Positions 7,186-14,163 of a DNA stretch of 17,158 bases are shown piece after piece. The position numbers and the translations under genes were made by a program. This DNA comes from an uncultured Lachnospiraceae bacterium (GTDB lineage Bacteria > Bacillota > Clostridia > Lachnospirales > Lachnospiraceae). The DNA is taken from assembly GCA_934352055.1 (NCBI GenBank), contig CAKRJY010000020.1, positions 1 through 17,158 on the forward strand, in the 5' to 3' direction. The notes under the pieces are model-generated. The model saw only the letters and a list, made by a program, of their open reading frames with translations, made no database searches and was not told the origin of the DNA. Positions within the stretch are counted from its first letter, which is position 1, and every line of letters begins with the position of its first letter.

Positions 7186-8541
7186 GTGGCACGTGATGTA
7201 ATAATACACCAAATAAATGACTGGTCTGCACTAGATAGCAGAGATGATGTATGGTCTAAAATTGACCTGTCAACGCCAGAACTAAATTTTGGAATTCATA
7301 AATTTCAAGGCCGTCTGTGGAGTAGTGGCTATGTTGGTGTTGGTAGGCTTCATGATAAGAATGGACGGTATCTTCAGTCCGCTGGAAAAGAGCATATTGT
7401 TGTAGTAACTTCACAGTATGGTATGGAACCTTGGCATATGCTTGAAACAGTAATGACTGATGATGAGTATGATGATTATATTGCTGAAATGGATGCGGAT
7501 GGAAGGTCTTTATTCCATGTATTCTATGACCAGCCGCTTATTAAGCTGTCTCAAGATATAGAACAGGACGGAGAACTCTTATATGCGTTAAGTTTTATAA
7601 CTTCTTGCTATGGCCTATGTAAAAAAGGTTTGAAGAAAACAATGTTCCATCAAGAAGAAAACTACTCTTCAAAGGTCAGAGGAAAGATTGAAATAAAAAA
7701 GAATATACGGATGAATACCTGCAAGGGCAGAAATGATAGGTTCTATTGTAAATTTATTGATTTCACGGAGGATAATATTGAGAATAGAATATTGAAGGCA
7801 ACTCTGCTAAAATGCAAAGAAATTATAGGAAGGCGCTTTCCTGATACATCCGAAGTTTCAAAACGAGTAGCTTATTGCATGAATTCATTCCGTCGGGTTC
7901 AGACTGTTCGTATCAAAACCAGTGATTTTAATAGTGCAGATGCATCGGGATTGTATATGTATTACAAACCTCTGTTGCAACAAGCAAAATGTATCTTTGG
8001 TCAAAAATACTATGCTTATAAAACAGAGGAAGGTCAATCGGTTGCAAAAAGTGTGTTTACAATTCCATATATGATTAATATGGAGGCTCTATTTGAGTTT
8101 TATACTCGTATAGTTCTCAAACGAACGATAGACCAAAGTAAATATTCGATGGACCGCTATTCGAAAAGGTTGTTTATTCAAAAGGATGTTAGTGATATTT
8201 CAGAGGTTGAGAGGGGCATACATCTGATGCCGTACTGTATTCCAGATATCATCATTCGAGAGAATGAAACACAAAATCCAGTTGCGGTTATAGATGCAAA
8301 ATATAAGCCGAACACTAGAAGTGTCAGAGCCGATACACACCAGTTACTTTCATATGTTCTCTTAACAGGTGTGAAAAAATGTGGTTTTGCATTTCCAGGT
8401 TCTGAGAGCAGAACCAAGATAATGCGTTCAACTGAAACAGCAGCATTACCTTTGGCGGTAGATTCTGTTGATTATTATGAACTGATTTTTGGTAATGACG
8501 CTGATAACGCAGCAGATGTTTTGACTGCAATATTACCGTGA
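7186..8541 (+). CDS. mcrC: McrC-like nuclease subunit
   Basis: A 451-residue McrC-family protein, the endonuclease partner of the McrB-like NTPase. The N-terminal region (about 1-150) is the variable part that in McrC contacts the McrB ring. The middle block KVRGKIEIKKNI...FIDFTEDNIENRILKATL is the family's conserved RGxI...NRxLK segment. The C-terminal PD-(D/E)XK site is visible as PD (D354) in IPDIIIRE, then IDAKYK with D370 and K372. The GTG start at 7186 follows AGGAAGG by 7 nt; the ATG at 7181 is out of frame and closes after six codons. It begins 16 nt after the mcrB-like gene. It should cut DNA after NTP-driven translocation, on unmodified or wrongly modified sites depending on how the two methyltransferases set the code. 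Confidence 0.9.
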   Translation: MARDVIIHQINDWSALDSRDDVWSKIDLSTPELNFGIHKFQGRLWSSGYVGVGRLHDKNGRYLQSAGKEHIVVVTSQYGMEPWHMLETVMTDDEYDDYIAEMDADGRSLFHVFYDQPLIKLSQDIEQDGELLYALSFITSCYGLCKKGLKKTMFHQEENYSSKVRGKIEIKKNIRMNTCKGRNDRFYCKFIDFTEDNIENRILKATLLKCKEIIGRRFPDTSEVSKRVAYCMNSFRRVQTVRIKTSDFNSADASGLYMYYKPLLQQAKCIFGQKYYAYKTEEGQSVAKSVFTIPYMINMEALFEFYTRIVLKRTIDQSKYSMDRYSKRLFIQKDVSDISEVERGIHLMPYCIPDIIIRENETQNPVAVIDAKYKPNTRSVRADTHQLLSYVLLTGVKKCGFAFPGSESRTKIMRSTETAALPLAVDSVDYYELIFGNDADNAADVLTAILP

Positions 8542-8552
8542 GAGGAACTGCG

Positions 8553-8741
8553 ATGAAGTATTATACCGTATATCGTGAGGATACTGAAGAAATAATTGCA
8601 TTCGGAAATGCTGTGCAATGTGCGAAAATTCTTGGCCTAAAGAATGCACGACAATTTCATGCTTTTGTTTCAAAAACAAGGTCTGGTTTACGAAATCATT
8701 ATAAAGTAGTAGTCGAAGAAGCTAATATGGATGAAGAGTAA
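8553..8741 (+). CDS. Small HTH-like protein at the end of the restriction operon
   Basis: 62 residues beginning MKYYTVYREDTEEIIAFG. The middle (about 23-45, AVQCAKILGLKNARQFHAFV) could fold as a helix-turn-helix, followed by a basic segment SKTRSGLRNHYK and an acidic end. I have an impression of similar small proteins in Clostridia phages and elements, but no function. ATG 8553 follows AGAGGAA by about 6 nt; a GTG at 8538 overlapping the McrC-like stop would add five residues. It lies 11 nt after the mcrC-like gene and is probably the last gene of the operon. It could be a regulator or an accessory specificity or anti-restriction factor. Confidence 0.6.
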   Translation: MKYYTVYREDTEEIIAFGNAVQCAKILGLKNARQFHAFVSKTRSGLRNHYKVVVEEANMDEE

Positions 8742-8793
8742 AACATAAGACGTAGATGGATACATCATAATATCCACCAAGGAGGGTAGAGTT

Positions 8794-10668
8794 ATGGCAG
8801 CACATCGTTCATTTGCTGAATACGTAAAAAAGAGATTTGATAATAATTTCTGGGCGGCTGCCGAAAGCTACCTGGAGGCAAACTTTGATTCCTTGGGTAT
8901 TGAACTGAGGAGAATCCATCGTGCCGGAGAGACAGAAATTTCCGATGTTAAGGTAGAACACGTGTGGGTTGAGGATAAACCGGACATGGAGATACATTTC
9001 GATGTGGCCGTGTCTATTTGGTTTGAAACTCATGAGGGCGATTACCATTACGATGAAAATATCGTATGGATGATGGCTCATTGTCGCGGTGATCTGGATA
9101 AAAACCTTGATGATTTTGAAATTTTGAAGGTGTCGAAATATAACGGAAAAAGTCGATTGAAGAATCCGATGGATGACTCGCTTGTGCCTATTATTCCGTA
9201 TGAAGAATTGGAAGACGTGGCTACCGACTTTTTGCGTGATATTTTTCCGGAGGCGTTGAACATCCCAATGAGAGGTCAGGCTCCCGTATGGGTTGACCCT
9301 ACGGTGCTTGCTAACAAAATGGAACTGACCATTAAGAGCCAGTGCATCCGAAAGGACTCCTCCGTGTTTGGTCAGATATATTTTGATGACACAGATACGG
9401 AAATGTATGATGCCACCGCAGATGCTGATGTACTTACACATATCAAAGGCAAAACGATAGTAGTGGACCCGCAGATGTACCTACTTCGTAACCTTGGCTC
9501 AATCAACAACACCATTGTTCATGAGTGTGTTCATTGGCATAAACACAGAAAAGCCTTTAAATTAGAGAAGCTTTTCAATGCTGATGCTTCACATATAAGC
9601 TGTGAGGTGTTGGGGGAGGCAGATTCCAGGATTTCCATAAAATCAACACAGTATATGGAAAGGCAAGCTAATCAACTTGCTCCAAGAATTCAGATGCCGA
9701 AAGAGCCATTCACTATAAAGGCAAAAGAATACATAGCCTATTTCATGAAGCAGACCAACGCAAAGCACACGGTCGATGTCATGGAAATGGTAATCGGTGC
9801 ATTAGAGCAGGACTTCGGTGTCTCAAGGCAAGCCGCAAAAATTCGTTTAGTTGAACTTGGCTTTGAAGAAGCTATCGGAACATTCAACTATGTTGATGAC
9901 CACTATGTAAAACCTCACGGTTTCCGTAAGGGTGCAATTAAGATAAATCAGACATTTACTTTGAGCACCCAAGACGCTGCCGTTCAGCGTTTTGTGAATT
10001 TGGAACTCCGTGAAAAAACAGCAAACGGCGATTATCTCTTCGTAGATAACCATTATGTATATAATGCTCCGCTTTATGTGGGTTACGGAGAAGACGGCAA
10101 CCTTGAATTGACTGATTATGCTCGTGTGCATATGGATGAATGCTGTCTTGTCTTCGATATGGCTATCACAAGCAAAGTGGAGTCTACTTGCCACACAGCG
10201 TGTTTCCTTAACCGTGAGTCGAGTGATGTCACCTTTGATATCACATTCCATAACGGATATCAGAATGCACCACAAGAAAGACAGGTTGCAATGAGGAAAA
10301 AGCAACAGGCTGAATGGCTTGAAATCCGCAGGCAGATGACGGATGACCTGGAACAGTGTATGGAGTTGCTGCTGAAATGGCGTAATATGAAATACACCGA
10401 TCTGGGTGACTTGATTGAAAGAAACCCTAAAACAATAAGCCGTATTGTTAAGGGAGAGACGGCCCCGAATTTGAACACCGCCGTGTTAATTTGTTTCGGA
10501 ATGAACCTCCCTCCTGTTATCAGTGATAAGTTATTGGATGTTTTGGATTGTAAGCTGAAACCTATGAATCCGGAGCATCAATGGATTAGTGAAGCTCTGC
10601 ACATGAAGTATCCGGAGCCGTTATGGGCGGTCAGAGATTATCTGAGGCAGTATGATGTAGAACTTTAA
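8794..10668 (+). CDS. ImmA/IrrE-like metallopeptidase fused to a C-terminal XRE helix-turn-helix
   Basis: A 624-residue protein. Residues about 170-310 resemble the ImmA/IrrE (DUF955) zinc peptidase fold: IVVDP, then the zinc site HECVH (H243, E244, H247), then MERQANQLAPRIQMP, whose E289 fits the third zinc ligand of the ExxAN...MP motif. About 520-575 form an XRE-type HTH (LLKWRNMKYTDLGDLIERNPKTISRIVKGETAPN). The N-terminal 160 and middle 310-510 residues have no family I recognise; the middle has several aromatic beta-like stretches. ICEBs1 ImmA is a short peptidase that cleaves its partner repressor ImmR; here an HTH is in the same chain and the protein is several times larger. The start has GGAGGG 8 nt upstream. 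A plausible role is DNA-damage or invasion-triggered cleavage of a repressor such as the XRE protein encoded downstream, but that is inference. Confidence 0.75.
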   Translation: MAAHRSFAEYVKKRFDNNFWAAAESYLEANFDSLGIELRRIHRAGETEISDVKVEHVWVEDKPDMEIHFDVAVSIWFETHEGDYHYDENIVWMMAHCRGDLDKNLDDFEILKVSKYNGKSRLKNPMDDSLVPIIPYEELEDVATDFLRDIFPEALNIPMRGQAPVWVDPTVLANKMELTIKSQCIRKDSSVFGQIYFDDTDTEMYDATADADVLTHIKGKTIVVDPQMYLLRNLGSINNTIVHECVHWHKHRKAFKLEKLFNADASHISCEVLGEADSRISIKSTQYMERQANQLAPRIQMPKEPFTIKAKEYIAYFMKQTNAKHTVDVMEMVIGALEQDFGVSRQAAKIRLVELGFEEAIGTFNYVDDHYVKPHGFRKGAIKINQTFTLSTQDAAVQRFVNLELREKTANGDYLFVDNHYVYNAPLYVGYGEDGNLELTDYARVHMDECCLVFDMAITSKVESTCHTACFLNRESSDVTFDITFHNGYQNAPQERQVAMRKKQQAEWLEIRRQMTDDLEQCMELLLKWRNMKYTDLGDLIERNPKTISRIVKGETAPNLNTAVLICFGMNLPPVISDKLLDVLDCKLKPMNPEHQWISEALHMKYPEPLWAVRDYLRQYDVEL

Positions 10669-10685
10669 AATTTTTTGTAAAAAAA

Positions 10686-10746
10686 CGGACATGACGTGTC
10701 CGGTAATTATCTTGGCCTGGAAGAATTTCTTTCGGGTCTTTTTTTG
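10686..10746 (+). terminator. Terminator after the metallopeptidase gene, with an upstream hairpin
   Basis: Two adjacent hairpins follow the stop codon. The first, CGGACAT-GAC-GTGTCCG (10686-10702), has no T-run. The second, GGCCTGGAAG...TTTCGGGTC at about 10714-10738 with one bulged base, is followed by seven Ts, fitting a rho-independent terminator. It separates the metallopeptidase gene from the next promoter. Confidence 0.7.
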
Positions 10747-10773
10747 TATATGAAATTATAATATCAACTCCTC

Positions 10774-10793
10774 ATTTGTATTTAAATGCAAAT
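10774..10793. promoter_or_regulatory. Upstream operator palindrome
   Basis: A 20-bp palindrome, ATTTGTA-TTTAAA-TGCAAAT in outline, with 9 of 10 symmetric pairs matching (only 10779/10788 fails). It lies 22 bp before the -35 box of the downstream XRE operon and shares the half-site TTGCA/TGCAA with the palindrome over that -35 box. It is probably a second binding site for the same repressor. Confidence 0.5.
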
Positions 10794-10805
10794 GTAAATA
10801 TTCTA

Positions 10806-10845
10806 TTGCAAGTATTGACAATAAGTGCAAAAGTGCTATGATAAT
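10806..10845 (+). promoter_or_regulatory. Consensus promoter with an operator centred on its -35 box
   Basis: TTGACA (10815-10820) and TATGAT (10837-10842, 16-nt spacer; it runs into TATGATAAT) form a good sigma-A promoter about 30 nt before the XRE regulator gene. The -35 lies inside a 25-bp palindrome at 10806-10830 centred on A10818: TTGCA-AG-TATTG-A-CAATA-AG-TGCAA, with 10 of 12 symmetric pairs matching. A protein bound there would block RNA polymerase, so negative autoregulation by the HTH protein encoded downstream is the simplest reading. Confidence 0.65.
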
Positions 10846-10874
10846 ATCGTAGAAATGCGAAATGGAGGTACCAT

Positions 10875-12023
10875 ATGTCAAAAAAAAGAAAACTCACTGA
10901 CATGAAAATCAATGAAATCGATGATAAAGATGTAATCAGAGGTTTTATTGCAACGGCAAGTATGGGTCTTTCTCATAAAGACGAGATATTGGAAAAGTAC
11001 CAACTTGTGGAGCAAAAGATAGATGACTACAACTCCAGGTTGGGAGAACTTGAGGATGCAACGCAGAGATGGGAAAGAATAAGCGAGTCTGCAGATTCTA
11101 AAGAGGCATACGCTCTTTCTGAGGAATATGGAACAGAAGAGGACATTCTTGCTCGATATAAAACATTGGAAAAGGAACGCAACCAGTGGGCAAGCTACCT
11201 TACGGAGTTAGAGACCTTAATTGGAGAGTACAAAAATTTCAATAAAACACTTTGTTTCTCTAATATCCGCGAATTACTTAGACAAAACTCAGATGTTAAA
11301 ATCGGCCAGATTGAGAAGGAGGCGGGTATCCGTTTGGGTTATATGTCCCGTCTCGAAAAAGAAGGTAACACTGCTGAACCGAGCATGGAATTCATTGTTA
11401 CTGCAGCAAAACTGCTCAAGGTTAGCATTGATACCCTTATTACGGTTGACCTTACGGGTCTTACGCCTACAGAGCAATACATCGTCAGTTTCTTTGATAA
11501 ATTAAAAGCAGACACGCTTAAGGACAAGTTGGATTGGAATAGAGAAACCGCTTTCAATCTTAATAGAATGGAGGCAGACATCAATGGTTGGGTTTATCAT
11601 CCACTATTTGCCGAAGAGACATTTTATGAGGAAACTGAGTGTGAATACCCAGAGGAAGTAACACGTATTGTTTTTAATTCTAAGACGTTTGGTCCTCACA
11701 CATATATTTGCGGTGATTGCTTCAATCTGAGATTGAAAAATGGTACAACGCTTTACCTTATGGACATTGAAAAAAGTGTTCACAGGACGGGTGACATGAC
11801 CGCTTATGCAAAGGAAGCGTGGATGTCTGTTCCTCATAAAGGTTGTCAGCTATTGGTTGCATCGAAGGATGATACACCCGTTGCACCACTTCTTGAGGTG
11901 TTGTTTTCAATAGTGAAGGAACGAATGGAGCATCCGAAGGTAAACAAAGATGTTATGTACGCCATTGATTCTTTTATGAAAGATGATATTGAAGATGACG
12001 ACACTGATGAGTGTCCATTTTAA
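10875..12023 (+). CDS. Coiled-coil/XRE transcriptional regulator
   Basis: A 382-residue protein in three parts. Residues about 30-118 are highly charged and heptad-like (LVEQKIDDYNSRLGELEDA through ERNQWASYLTELETLI), a probable coiled coil for dimerisation. Residues about 130-190 are an XRE-type HTH (NIRELLRQNSDVKIGQIEKE, then AGIRLGYMSRLEKEGNTAEP). Residues 195-365 form a domain I do not recognise, followed by an acidic tail DDIEDDDTDECPF. GGAGG stands 7 nt before ATG 10875. It has its own promoter under palindromic operators, so it is probably self-regulating. Its place next to a metallopeptidase-HTH gene resembles ImmR/ImmA repressor-peptidase pairs, but order and domain layout differ. Confidence 0.75.
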   Translation: MSKKRKLTDMKINEIDDKDVIRGFIATASMGLSHKDEILEKYQLVEQKIDDYNSRLGELEDATQRWERISESADSKEAYALSEEYGTEEDILARYKTLEKERNQWASYLTELETLIGEYKNFNKTLCFSNIRELLRQNSDVKIGQIEKEAGIRLGYMSRLEKEGNTAEPSMEFIVTAAKLLKVSIDTLITVDLTGLTPTEQYIVSFFDKLKADTLKDKLDWNRETAFNLNRMEADINGWVYHPLFAEETFYEETECEYPEEVTRIVFNSKTFGPHTYICGDCFNLRLKNGTTLYLMDIEKSVHRTGDMTAYAKEAWMSVPHKGCQLLVASKDDTPVAPLLEVLFSIVKERMEHPKVNKDVMYAIDSFMKDDIEDDDTDECPF

Positions 12024-12036
12024 GAGGGGTGTGCTA

Positions 12037-12222
12037 ATGGTAAAAAAAGTACCAATCAGAAATCTCCGTAGTGACAAACAGGTGCCTCCCCGCTTTTGTG
12101 ATGTTGTCATTGACAACGGTAAGGTTTTTCTTGAAAAGAAAACTGATAAAAACAAATATGAAAAAATTCTCTGGGAAGATGTGGTCTACCAGGTTGAGGT
12201 GGCAAAAGCCTCAAATCAGTAA
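12037..12222 (+). CDS. Small conserved-type protein, function unknown
   Basis: 61 residues beginning MVKKVPIRNLRSDKQVPPRF, with a basic start, a short beta-like middle (CDVVIDNGKVFLEKK) and an amphipathic end. No motif or membrane segment is visible. ATG 12037 follows GAGGGG by 7 nt; a frame opening at 11983 would overlap the regulator gene and lacks such a site. It begins 13 nt after the XRE regulator and shares its operon, so it may be a partner of that regulator. Confidence 0.6.
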   Translation: MVKKVPIRNLRSDKQVPPRFCDVVIDNGKVFLEKKTDKNKYEKILWEDVVYQVEVAKASNQ

Positions 12223-12270
12223 GTGATAGGAACTACCGCGAACTGCCCCGAATTATGATATCGTGGAGCT

Positions 12271-12327
12271 AAAGCCGGAGTTATCTACAAAGCCTTTATA
12301 GGCAAAGTAGGTAACTCCGGCTTTTTT
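12271..12327 (+). terminator. Strong rho-independent terminator
   Basis: AAGCCGGAGTTATCTAC (12272-12288) pairs with GTAGGTAACTCCGGCTT (12307-12323), a 17-bp stem with a single wobble, ending in a T-run. An inner AGCC/GGC pairing lies in the loop. It ends the XRE-regulator operon. Confidence 0.85.
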
Positions 12328-12349
12328 GTGTTTTATGGCAGTTTTCAGC

Positions 12350-12364
12350 GGACACGGCGTGTCC
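12350..12364. repeat. Second copy of the GGACAC/GTGTCC palindrome
   Basis: GGACAC-GGC-GTGTCC, a perfect 6-bp stem with a 3-nt loop. It matches 14 of 16 bases of CGGACA-TGA-CGTGTCC near 10686-10702. The two copies flank the XRE-regulator operon, one on each side. They may be protein-binding sites or terminator-associated stems. Confidence 0.5.
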
Positions 12365-12444
12365 ATCACGGGAAAAATTTCCGGTGTACACTATAAATAA
12401 AAACACCTGACACTGAGACAGGTACACAGAAATGCGTATCCATC

Positions 12445-12463
12445 TAAGTGCCAGAGGCACTTA
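12445..12463. repeat. Perfect 19-nt palindrome
   Basis: TAAGTGCC-AGA-GGCACTTA, an 8-bp perfect stem with a 3-nt loop, followed by A-rich sequence rather than Ts, so it is not a terminator on this strand. It lies between the terminator at 12271-12327 and the structured leader of the sigma-like gene. Operator or RNA-stem function cannot be decided from sequence. Confidence 0.55.
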
Positions 12464-12480
12464 AAAAATAATATCACAAG

Positions 12481-12666
12481 GCCTGATTAGCTATAAGGGC
12501 ATTGGGATACAGATATCGGTATCAATCACAGGACAACCTGTGAAAGGTGCGATAGAAGTACCCTTATTTCCTTATGCTCTTTTTCAGGCAATTCATGGGT
12601 CGGTACTTCTATAAGCACCGACCCTATTTGTTTCCTATGCCCTTCTGCAAGAACCAGGCAGAAAGG
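12481..12666 (+). ncRNA. Candidate structured leader RNA of the sigma-like gene
   Basis: AAGGGCAT (12495-12502) and ATGCCCTT (12637-12644) form an 8-bp stem closing about 150 nt. Inside are GATAC/GTATC (12506-12523), a perfect TCACAGG/CCTGTGA hairpin (12526-12543), and ATAGAAGTACC (12552-12562) pairing with GGTACTTCTAT (12602-12612). That last right arm overlaps GGGTCGGT (12597-12604), which instead pairs with ACCGACCC (12617-12624), so two folds exclude each other as in an attenuator. CCTTCTGC/GCAGAAAGG (12641-12666) could form just before the ribosome binding site of the gene at 12677. The region has no ORF. It matches no riboswitch class I know. Confidence 0.5.
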
Positions 12667-12676
12667 CAGGAACTTT

Positions 12677-13216
12677 ATGAAAATCAAGATTCGTTACGAG
12701 AACGAGTATCAGACACTTGAAGTCGAAAACATGGAATTGGAGAAATGGTTAAATATCTCCATTTCAGAAGAAGAAAGTCAGGAAGACTACGAAAAGAGAA
12801 TCCAAGATGTAATCGAAGAGAAATTTAACAGACCCGATTACAACAGTTGGCACAAGCATGACCGTCATACTGGCAACGCTTATATGAAGAGCAAGGACGG
12901 GACAGTTGAGGTCAACACAGAAGAGGCAATTATGTTCAGAGCAGCTGATAAGTCAGCCTTTAACATTTCTATTGATGGCGTACATAACCAACTTGAATAC
13001 GAAGAATGCTGTGAAACATTGAGAAGACTTCTTAAACCTGCAGTAGCAGATATGGTTATTGCCATCGCACTAGACGGATACACCGTTGGCGAGTATGCGA
13101 CCTTAATCGATGAGGATGCCAACAATGTCAGTCATCGTTACAGACGTGCAATCAACAAATTAAAAAAGTTTTTTCAAAAACGTCCTTTTAACCCTTCTCC
13201 CAAGGCTACCAGGTAG
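12677..13216 (+). CDS. Sigma-70 region 4-like regulator of the mobile element
   Basis: 179 residues. The C-terminal part (about 110-168, TLRRLLKPAVADMVIAIALDGYTVGEYATLI through VSHRYRRAINKLKKFF) has the helix-turn-helix layout of sigma-70 region 4 with a basic end. The N-terminal 100 residues are charged and lack region 2, so it is not a complete sigma factor. Proteins of this kind are common at the regulatory end of Tn1549-like elements in Clostridia and are usually labelled sigma-like. The ribosome site AGGAA is only 4 nt from the ATG and sits just after a hairpin, which may throttle translation. It probably helps control element genes. Confidence 0.7.
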   Translation: MKIKIRYENEYQTLEVENMELEKWLNISISEEESQEDYEKRIQDVIEEKFNRPDYNSWHKHDRHTGNAYMKSKDGTVEVNTEEAIMFRAADKSAFNISIDGVHNQLEYEECCETLRRLLKPAVADMVIAIALDGYTVGEYATLIDEDANNVSHRYRRAINKLKKFFQKRPFNPSPKATR

Positions 13217-13259
13217 GAGGGTGACACCTCCGAGAAATTAATTTAAGGAGGTAATTCGC

Positions 13260-14036
13260 ATGGAATTACAAGTATTTAACAGCACAGAGTTTGGCTCTGT
13301 AAGAACAGCAACTGTAAACGGTGAGGTTATGTTTGTCGGCAAGGATGTAGCGGACATTCTCGGGTACCAGAACGGTAGTCGAGATATTAATCGTCATGTA
13401 GATGAAGAGGACAGACATAAGGTTATGCTCTTTGATGGTAATCAGGATAAGGAAACCATCATCATAAATGAGTCTGGTCTTTACAGTCTTATCCTTTCAA
13501 GCAAGATGCCTAATGCGAAGAAGTTCAAGCATTGGGTAACGGCAGAAGTTCTTCCGGCTATCCGTAAGCATGGAATGTATGCCATCGATGAGATTTTGGA
13601 AAATCCCGATCTTGCGATTGCAGCACTTACACAGCTTAAAGAAGAGCGTGAGAGAAGAAAACATCTTGAATGTCAGATGCTTATTCAGCGTCAGCAGATT
13701 GCAGAGATGCAGCCAAAGGCAAGCTACTATGACCTTATTTTACAGAACAAGAACACAGTTCCTATTACACAGATTGCAAAGGACTACGGTATGAGCGGCC
13801 GCAAGTTTAATGAACTTCTTCATGAACTGGGGGTTCAGTACAAGTTCAGAAAGACATGGCTTTTATATCAGCAGTATGCAGAATGCGGATACACACAATC
13901 ACGTACCTATGCAATCGATGAGAATAGAAGTGTTATGCATACCTATTGGACACAGAAGGGCAGACTTTTCCTTTATGACCTTCTGAAGAGCGAAGGCATC
14001 TTACCAGTCAGGAGGATTAAAAGATATGGGCATTGA
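13260..14036 (+). CDS. Phage-type antirepressor (BRO-N plus KilAC/ANT domains)
   Basis: 258 residues with the classic two-domain antirepressor layout. N-terminal BRO-N, about 1-105: VFNSTEFGSVRTATVNGE, FVGKDVADILGY, then INESGLYSLILSSKMPNAKK and WVTAEVLPAIRKHG. C-terminal KilAC/ANT, about 150-250: MQPKASYYDLIL, TQIAKDYGMSGRKFNELLHE, then WTQKGRLFLYDLL. These domains bind DNA and antagonise repressors in phages and ICEs. AAGGAGG stands about 8 nt before ATG 13260. A small GGAGG/CCTCC hairpin lies at about 13216-13231 in the gap after the sigma-like gene. The gene is complete. Confidence 0.88.
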   Translation: MELQVFNSTEFGSVRTATVNGEVMFVGKDVADILGYQNGSRDINRHVDEEDRHKVMLFDGNQDKETIIINESGLYSLILSSKMPNAKKFKHWVTAEVLPAIRKHGMYAIDEILENPDLAIAALTQLKEERERRKHLECQMLIQRQQIAEMQPKASYYDLILQNKNTVPITQIAKDYGMSGRKFNELLHELGVQYKFRKTWLLYQQYAECGYTQSRTYAIDENRSVMHTYWTQKGRLFLYDLLKSEGILPVRRIKRYGH

Positions 14037-14142
14037 TAAGTTTAATCATGAGGGTTATTCCGACCCGACTACATATGAGGCTCTTACCAAAAAGATAACG
14101 GGAGCAGCTCCGCCGAGTGCGGAACTCGCTCCCGTTATCTAA
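14026..14142 (+). pseudogene. 38-residue remnant of an ICE gene, truncated at a hairpin
   Basis: A short ORF begins MGIDKFNHEGYSDPTTYEAL, with GGAGG about 10 nt upstream and 11 nt of overlap with the antirepressor gene. That N-terminus resembles the start of a longer protein found after the antirepressor in Tn1549-like elements, which I recall as having a DUF4406/DUF7768-type domain after this leader. Here it changes into GAAPPSAELAPVI encoded by a hairpin and stops. I read it as the 5' end of a gene cut by a deletion, though translation of the short peptide is possible. Confidence 0.55.
14093..14140. repeat. 48-nt near-perfect hairpin
   Basis: AGATAACGGGAGC (14093-14105) pairs perfectly with GCTCCCGTTATCT (14128-14140). 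Inside, AGCTCCGC (14106-14113) pairs with GCGGAACT (14119-14126) with one mismatch and a bulged C14127, leaving a 5-nt loop. There is no T-run after it, so termination is uncertain. It sits where the rest of a conjugation gene set would be expected. Confidence 0.8.
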
Positions 14143-14163
14143 TATCATCAAGGAGGCGGTCAA

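Noticed and set aside
8809..9441. 210-codon minus-strand ORF inside the metallopeptidase gene
   Set aside because: It is the antisense shadow of a gene with clear motifs, and shows no domain of its own.
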